64,000 bases of DNA from Antedon bifida (taxonomy: Eukaryota; Echinodermata; Crinoidea; Comatulida; Antedonidae), in the NCBI GenBank assembly GCA_963402885.1, contig OY727100.1:12369395-12433394 (forward strand), written 5' to 3'. This document shows, one piece after another, positions 58,601 to 64,000 of this stretch. Below the pieces are notes generated by a model. The model saw nothing but the letters and a program-made list of their open reading frames with translations. It was not told where the DNA came from and did not search any database. Numbering within the stretch: position 1 is the first letter of the stretch; every line of letters starts with the position of its first letter. Made by a program: the position numbers and the translations under genes.

Positions 58601-59482
58601 TGGCCTTTCAAAGACTGATTTTATTCATCTTCATTTTTCATGTTTTTGTGAGACAATACATATTTATCTAAAACTAGAGAGATTCCTGCAATGGAAGCAA
58701 TAGAAAAATGATATGATAAAATGTAAATAATTTTTTTTTTATAGTGCCCACTTGTTCTACAATTTCTCCAGCATCTACCACTGTCTTCCTTATCGTTTTG
58801 GGATTTGAATCGTTACTCTTCGGCATTTTCACAATTATAATGTTCTCAACTCAACTTCATGCAATTTGCACTGATGAAACGGTAACAATCATTAATATTT
58901 TATATACTATTGATTTCTCCATTGATTATTGTTATATAATATATTTAAAAAAATTATAAATTACCAAAGATAAAATATACTTGAAACTCTATGTTTTTCA
59001 TGAAATCATTTTTTTTTTTTTGTATAGTTTTTTAATTATATGTACTGTTAATGATAACTTGTGTAAATATTTTTGTAATAAGTAACGGCCTTGTGAAAAA
59101 CACCAATATGGTGATAACCAAGTGTTGCATCCGTTTTTAAATAAAGTTGTTATTATTATTATTATTATTCTGCGGGGGTGGGGTGAGTAATGGAGTATGG
59201 AAATTGTACTAGGATGGTTTAAACTTCATTTGAACACCGCCAAAAGGGGAAGAGGATGATGAGAGTTGAACGTATCCATTGTCAGAATATAAATACTGTA
59301 CTACTCTTGTATTGTAGGGTATTGAGCAGCTGAAGAGAGAGAAGGCAAAATGGGAAAAGAAAACTCGTTGTTTGGGAATGAAGGCCGTATTTGGAAGCCC
59401 AATGTCAATACACTGGTTTAATCCACTTGCTACGCCTAGAAATCATATTGGTAAAGAAGAGATATACATGTACAATGTATAG
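55672..59482 (+). CDS. ZDHHC3/7-like: DHHC palmitoyltransferase, ZDHHC3/7 (GODZ) type
   Basis: Seven exons (55672-55839, 56634-56819, 57151-57296, 57743-57818, 58353-58434, 58745-58881 and 59318-59482) give 319 aa, the family size. The catalytic cysteine-rich domain reads [53 protein letters not shown] is at residues 170-173 with catalytic Cys173. Four membrane helices: two before the domain ([28 protein letters not shown]) and two after ([40 protein letters not shown]). A TDPGAVP motif precedes the domain, and CTDETGIEQLK follows the last helix (TTxE-like region). The end MYNV resembles the short C-terminus of ZDHHC3. Role: S-acylation of cysteines at the Golgi. Upstream in-frame ATGs at 55621 and 55642 exist; 55672 was preferred because it follows an acceptor-like site and gives the N-terminus closest to the family. 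Confidence 0.94.
55891..56081. repeat. MITE family D copy
   Basis: AAAGGCCAATTAACACAGAC to GTCTGTGTAAATTGGCCTT, internal 'acagattctacgtggga'. ZDHHC intron 1; second copy at 14141-14302. Confidence 0.85.
57324..57484. repeat. MITE family A copy, full length
   Basis: AGCTTTGTTTCCACTACTAG to CTAGTGGGAACCTAGCC with TAA on both flanks and internal 'accaatgacaagcg'. ZDHHC intron 3. Confidence 0.85.
58450..58655. repeat. MITE family C relic
   Basis: Shares 'ttcactatgaccaaacactggatcgaaa' type sequence and 'aaccatttattttgtcaagtg' with 2419-2751. ZDHHC intron 5. Confidence 0.6.
59080..59170 (+). repeat. LINE-like 3' tail with (TTA)n
   Basis: 'ggccttgtgaaaaacaccaa...gtgttgcatccg' then AATAAAG and (TTA)6 at 59150-59168, a common L2/CR1-type ending. 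ZDHHC intron 6. Confidence 0.5.
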
Positions 59483-62400
59483 ATTTATTAATATCATAAA
59501 GAGTGCTAATATGTTTATATCTTTGAGCTCTGTCTACACTATCAAACTAGTTTGATATCCCCAAATATGGTTGTGATATGCTTTATGGTAGTGATATGAC
59601 ATCACATTTTTTTGTCACATAAAGTTTGATAGTGTAGACAGAGCCTTACAGTAATTTAATGTAGCATATAATCAACAGACCATTGAGGTATAAAATACCT
59701 TTATTCAACCACAGTATAATAGAGAGTATAGTTGCTACCTTCTGGTAACTGCTGTTTCGTGTCTCTTCTTTTTCTGCGATTCCTGACTCCGAAACTGGTT
59801 GTATTTGTGTATGATCAGTTCAGTTCTGTCGGGTGCTATACTGTAGAATGTCAAATATTTTGACTGCTGAAAATGCAGTTTAGTATAGATATGCACTAGA
59901 AGTCAAATTCAATCATTTAGATGGATCAAAACAAAGAAAATTTCTCTAGGTGACTTTATGAACATCTTGTCAGAATAGTACCATGGAGATATACAGTAAC
60001 ATTCATTTTATACCGCCATGGGTTGAAACAACAACATCATTTTTATAGCATTACTGGACATTTTGTTGCAATTTAAATTACTAAAAAATAGATAAACATT
60101 GGACAATAATTAGTCATTTAAACTTATATTTCTATAAACATTTGATTTTTACTGATCTTTTTATTACAGGCCTTTTTTACAGTGATTTTGAAAAACAATT
60201 TAATTAAAAATGATTTAGAAAAACAATTTATTTAAAAATTTGTCTATAAATCTTTATTTTATAATATAAATTGTTTTTTTTTTTAACAAGGTGCCAATTT
60301 TTGAGGCACCCTAAATAATATAATTGACACTCTTTCTGTGTATAACCATGGTGAATATTTTTGCTCCTAAAATGCTAGTCAAATATATCAAGAATAGCCA
60401 ATTTTGGGAGAAAAATAAAGTGACAGCAACTTTAATACATTCTAAGGTCAATGGTTAGTGATGGCAGGCAACTTTTATACAAACAGTAATAGTTATAGCA
60501 GTATTGGCACATAGTTTTATAGTCTTTTAAACCTTGATCGAAAACAAGTTGTTTTTATATGTTTTAGTGCACTTTTAATAGTGGTGCTTATTTTTTAAAG
60601 TAAAGTACTGTATAATACTGTGACCATCTTGATATACCTGTATCAACACAAAATCACAAATATATTATATCTCGTATCAAATTAAATATAATTGTGTAAC
60701 TTATGTAGGTATGTATTTCATTATATTATAGTCTATAGAACAAAGAATTTAGTCAACATTGGCGATGGAGTTACATTTGGGTTTCACTTTAATGGTGTAC
60801 TCGATCACATGGGATTTTCTAGGTCATATACGTAACGGTACAATCTTTTCTATAGGAAGTCTGTATTTTACCACATCATTATGGTACTGTATCCGGCTCT
60901 GAATTTCAAAGTTTATCAATTATACATACAAAATGTTAAATAGGGGTGTAGGTCTACAGTGTGTAAACCTTTTATTACTCTGGACAGAGATGTTTATATT
61001 TTATATGTTTTGTTGTTTCCCAATTCTCTGTACTGTATCTCCACACAGAGTATGGCATAAATCTGTAAGTGTCACATACTGTACTGTATGTATCAAATGT
61101 GGGGGTTGCCTGTATTATGTATTATGTTTAATATGGCTTATGTTATAGGTGTCCATTACAGAATTTGCCTATGATACTGGACATAATGTACATCGAGAAT
61201 AGGCTAATTTCCACCTTGTTTACTGCTAATTGTTAATCTGTGACCTTTGTTTGTATCTTATATTATGTACATTGCATATCTATTGTTGGATTATAGTGGT
61301 GTGTTGTAGTCCAGTGTATTATTATTGTTTACAACACACCACTATAATATTACTGTGGTTTAATGATAGTTTTATTCACTGTATTATAGTTTTCAGTAAT
61401 CATATATTGAATGTTTGTTATGTAAATTAATGGTGCAGTAGATGTGAGGACAATTTAAAGAATCCGTCACACAGCCATGTTGTTAATAAAGGTGAATAGT
61501 GGGCACACATAGGCTTTTTACAGCACAAATCTTTTATCATTATCTCCTACAATCATGATGCATTAATAGTATTTATGTAAAACTTAAATGTCTTTTCATA
61601 TAACATGTTTCCCTCCAATTAAAGACCTTTAGTAGCTTTGATTGCTGATTGGAGGGAGACCTGTATTTTTATGTACCTTTTTTTTTCTCTCCTAATGTTA
61701 GATAATATTGAATACACATTTTTGTTGCTTGCCAAAATATGTATCATACATTCATACAGATGTAAACTCTACAATTGTTGCCAATACAATATACAACGTT
61801 TACATTTTGCTGTTTATATTCATGATAGGCTTCACTTTCAACTGAAAATAATAAGGTTTTTTTTTCAACTGTTTACGTTATTTTAGAATATTAGATGCTC
61901 ATATAGTTTGACCAAGATAAATATTTTGTCCTCCATGGTTTTATTAATTTAAAAATCAATTTCTTGTATCCCAATATTGAACAAATTATTATTTAGAAAT
62001 GAATATTTTGAGACTGTATTAAAGCTGAAGACCATAGTGTTTTGATGATAAAAATTAATTAATTCTGATTAAAATGTATGTATGTATATATTGTTGTATT
62101 GTCCTTATGAAAACATGAACAAATTATGGTGCATTGTCACTTATATTATCTCAATTATTGTTAAACCCTTTTGTACCACAGCACTTGGCACATCCCTATT
62201 ATTTTTTACTCAAGATTCTGTAGATACATTATATTCCTAGTGTGGATAAATAAATTTAAATCAACAATTTGAAAGAATGTTGTCATGTTTTACTCAAGTT
62301 ATTGTTTCAGTTTCAGTATTGTCACTTGGAAATTTTAATTTAAATATCGTAACAGATGCATTTTGAAAGGGTTACTGATGATTTAGGGTTGGTATTTCCA

Positions 62401-62970
62401 TTATTAAAAAATGGGCCAGACCACTGGGGTCTGTCTAATTACCGAAATCAACCGGAATAACCAAAAACAATATAGACTGACCGAACCACTGACCAAATTG
62501 TTTGACCATGTTCCATAAATTATTTTTCCATGGTCTGACCATTGACAGATTAAGTTATTTCTCCATGTTCTGACCAGAGAGTCACGGTATAAACTCAATT
62601 TTAATTTGAGTAGTATAGTTATTTTTTTGGAGCTAAACTAGGCATGGTCATGTAAACATTTGGAAGAGGTAAGTTCCTATTTTCTTTATGAGTGTTGTCA
62701 AATGCAAAACAAAATATCAGAATGTGTGAGAAAATGTATTATATATATCACAATAATCATCAACATTATTCAACAAAGCACATTCATATATAATTTTGTT
62801 CATTTTCAATATTTTTTTCAGAGATTTGTAATCATAAATATCATAATTGCTGCTTTAAACAATATTTTCAAACTAAACATCAGTCTGTAAAGCTACTGTA
62901 GTGGCAGACACAGGAATCAACCATATTAAGTTGTGATTATGGTAATTAATATTCCTGGGGTTTCTGTACA
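59483..62970. other. 3' flank of ZDHHC gene, no gene recognised
   Basis: AT-rich, non-coding in appearance, with a MITE family B copy at 59526 and AATAAA-like signals (for example 62247). It may contain a long 3' UTR. Short open frames have no recognisable motif. Confidence 0.5.
59526..59645. repeat. MITE family B copy
   Basis: AGCTCTGTCTACACTATC to GATAGTGTAGACAGAGCC, 44 bp after the ZDHHC stop, hence probably in the 3' UTR. Confidence 0.85.
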
Positions 62971-62973
62971 ACA

Positions 62974-63138
62974 CTATCTGTCTGTATGACTTAGGCCTAC
63001 TGACTGTTCCTCGGAGAAGTTCTCAGACATCTCCGCTTCAGCTCCTCCTTTAACGAGGATTTTCTTGTGATTTTCATTCCTTGCAATTTCTTTTAATTTT
63101 TCTAAATCTGTGTGTTTTAAATTTATATAAGTCACTGT
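62974..63138 (-). CDS. Possible last exon of an unknown minus-strand gene (partial)
   Basis: Below an acceptor-like ACCAG, the minus strand is open for 54 codons to TAG: TVTYINLKHTDLEKLKEIAR, NENHKKILVKGGAEAEMSEN, FSEEQ. The charged helical composition and codon-like structure look coding, but I recognise no family. The open frame continues to the edge of the MITE copy at 63158, which carries in-frame stops. It is either a real terminal exon of a convergent gene or a gene fragment cut by the MITE. Confidence 0.35.
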   Translation of the reverse strand, partial: TVTYINLKHTDLEKLKEIARNENHKKILVKGGAEAEMSENFSEEQSVGLSHTDR

Positions 63139-63157
63139 CTGGTTAAATAGTTTCTTA

Positions 63158-63285
63158 AGCTGTCTACACTATCAAACTATTTTGATGTGTGATGTTCCCA
63201 AATATGGTAGTGATATGACATCATCATGTCCATATATGGGCACATCACATTTTTTGTCACAAGGTTTGATAGTGTAGACAGAGCT
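63158..63285. repeat. MITE family B copy
   Basis: AGCTGTCTACACTATC to GATAGTGTAGACAGAGCT, TTA on both flanks, internal gtcatcatgtccatatatggg... shortened to the family core. Confidence 0.88.
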
Positions 63286-64000
63286 TTAAAATCATGGCTT
63301 ATTGAGAAGTGTTTATCTTGGTCTTCGTTTAAATTGTTTGCAATTGTATTTATTAAAATCTGCTATAAGCTCAAATATGCAATGTTGGGTCTCGAGAATT
63401 CCCAAAATAGAATCATGGGGTCACTGCAAAAAAGGTTGCGGAACGCTGACATACAGTATCTGCTTCTTACCTAAGAGTATGCCTGTCTGTATGTGGAAAC
63501 CACAATGTTGTATAAAGTATTAACCACAATACATGTTTTGTATAATCGCTATGCTATTTAATATTTAGGCATAATAAATAAAATTACAATAGTATAGTAC
63601 ATTTTCCACTTCTCTACACTGGTATTTTCCAATTGATTCAACAATTTCCCATAGGAACGTATAAAAACGTAAAACTAATTTATTACATAAAACATAACCA
63701 AACTTTTTTCTTCACACTTGATAACAAGTAATTTGTTACGACAAAAATGTAATAACATCTATCTACAGTATCTACTGTATAGTGCAGAAATTATGTTTTT
63801 ATTATTTTAAACCAACTGCAAAATAATCAGAGAACCAGCAATCGCGTGACTAAATACATTAATCACCTATCACATTCATGGAGGAATTATTATGGGCCAA
63901 TTAGATAGGCTAGTTTGATCATGAAATAGATACAGTGGCCATTTTGAATAATGCCTTTCCAGTTAACTGTCTATAGTTATATAATACAGTACTATGTTTT

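Noticed and set aside
60933-61886. Cys/Tyr-rich short open frames
   Set aside because: AT-rich 3' flank; composition typical of random frames, with no motif.

Overview
This is a 64-kb, AT-rich, intron-rich animal nuclear segment. Every protein gene is split by GT-AG introns except one. The gene set (CTNNBL1, EXOSC7, a ZDHHC3/7-type enzyme, ATMIN, STRAD, GPX) is ordinary for a bilaterian. The abundance of foldback elements whose arms are made of short tandem repeats resembles the TU elements known from sea urchins, so I infer a marine invertebrate deuterostome, most likely an echinoderm. The species is not determined. Exon boundaries below were derived by hand from splice sites, reading phase and family similarity.

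Layout. 1-4.3 kb (+): 3' part of a gene for an EGF-containing single-pass membrane protein. 4.4-8.9 kb: gene-poor, full of small transposon relics. 8.9-14.9 kb (+): a nine-exon PLP enzyme of the cystathionine gamma-synthase family; one intron carries an 85-bp tandem amplification of the preceding exon end together with its 5' splice site. 15-17.7 kb: retrotransposon remnants. 17.7-19.2 kb (+): a two-exon glutathione peroxidase in which Asp replaces the catalytic Sec/Cys. 20.5-31.6 kb (-): CTNNBL1, 12 exons, with a 3.5-kb intronic complex in which a 27-bp satellite is split by a 1.95-kb palindromic foldback element. 31.9-32.9 kb (+): intronless STRAD pseudokinase, head-to-head with CTNNBL1. 34.7-38.9 kb (+): ATMIN/ASCIZ-like zinc-finger protein with many TQT (dynein light chain) motifs and a coding minisatellite. 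39-43.8 kb: no gene seen. 43.8-45.5 kb (-): unrecognised 520-540 aa protein. 46.1-50.2 kb (+): small chromodomain protein ending in a predicted membrane anchor, head-to-head with the previous gene. 52.1-54.8 kb (-): EXOSC7. 55.7-59.5 kb (+): ZDHHC3/7-like palmitoyltransferase, head-to-head with EXOSC7. 59.5-64 kb: 3' flank, with a possible last exon of a further minus-strand gene at about 63.1 kb.

There is no operon-like pathway. The genes serve housekeeping roles: splicing/Prp19-associated, RNA exosome, Golgi palmitoylation, LKB1 signalling and sulfur amino acids. Three divergent head-to-head pairs share short intergenic promoters.

The richest novelty is in the mobile fraction: (i) three foldback elements with 6-bp target duplications and tandem-repeat arms; (ii) two ultra-short palindromic insertions (27 and 35 bp) that start CAGGGA, end TCCCTG and are each flanked by a perfect 7-bp direct repeat; (iii) a Harbinger-like MITE with about ten copies flanked by TTA/TAA; (iv) a 75-bp insert with an 11-bp target duplication. 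On the protein side, the tail-anchored chromodomain protein and the Asp-for-Sec peroxidase deserve attention.
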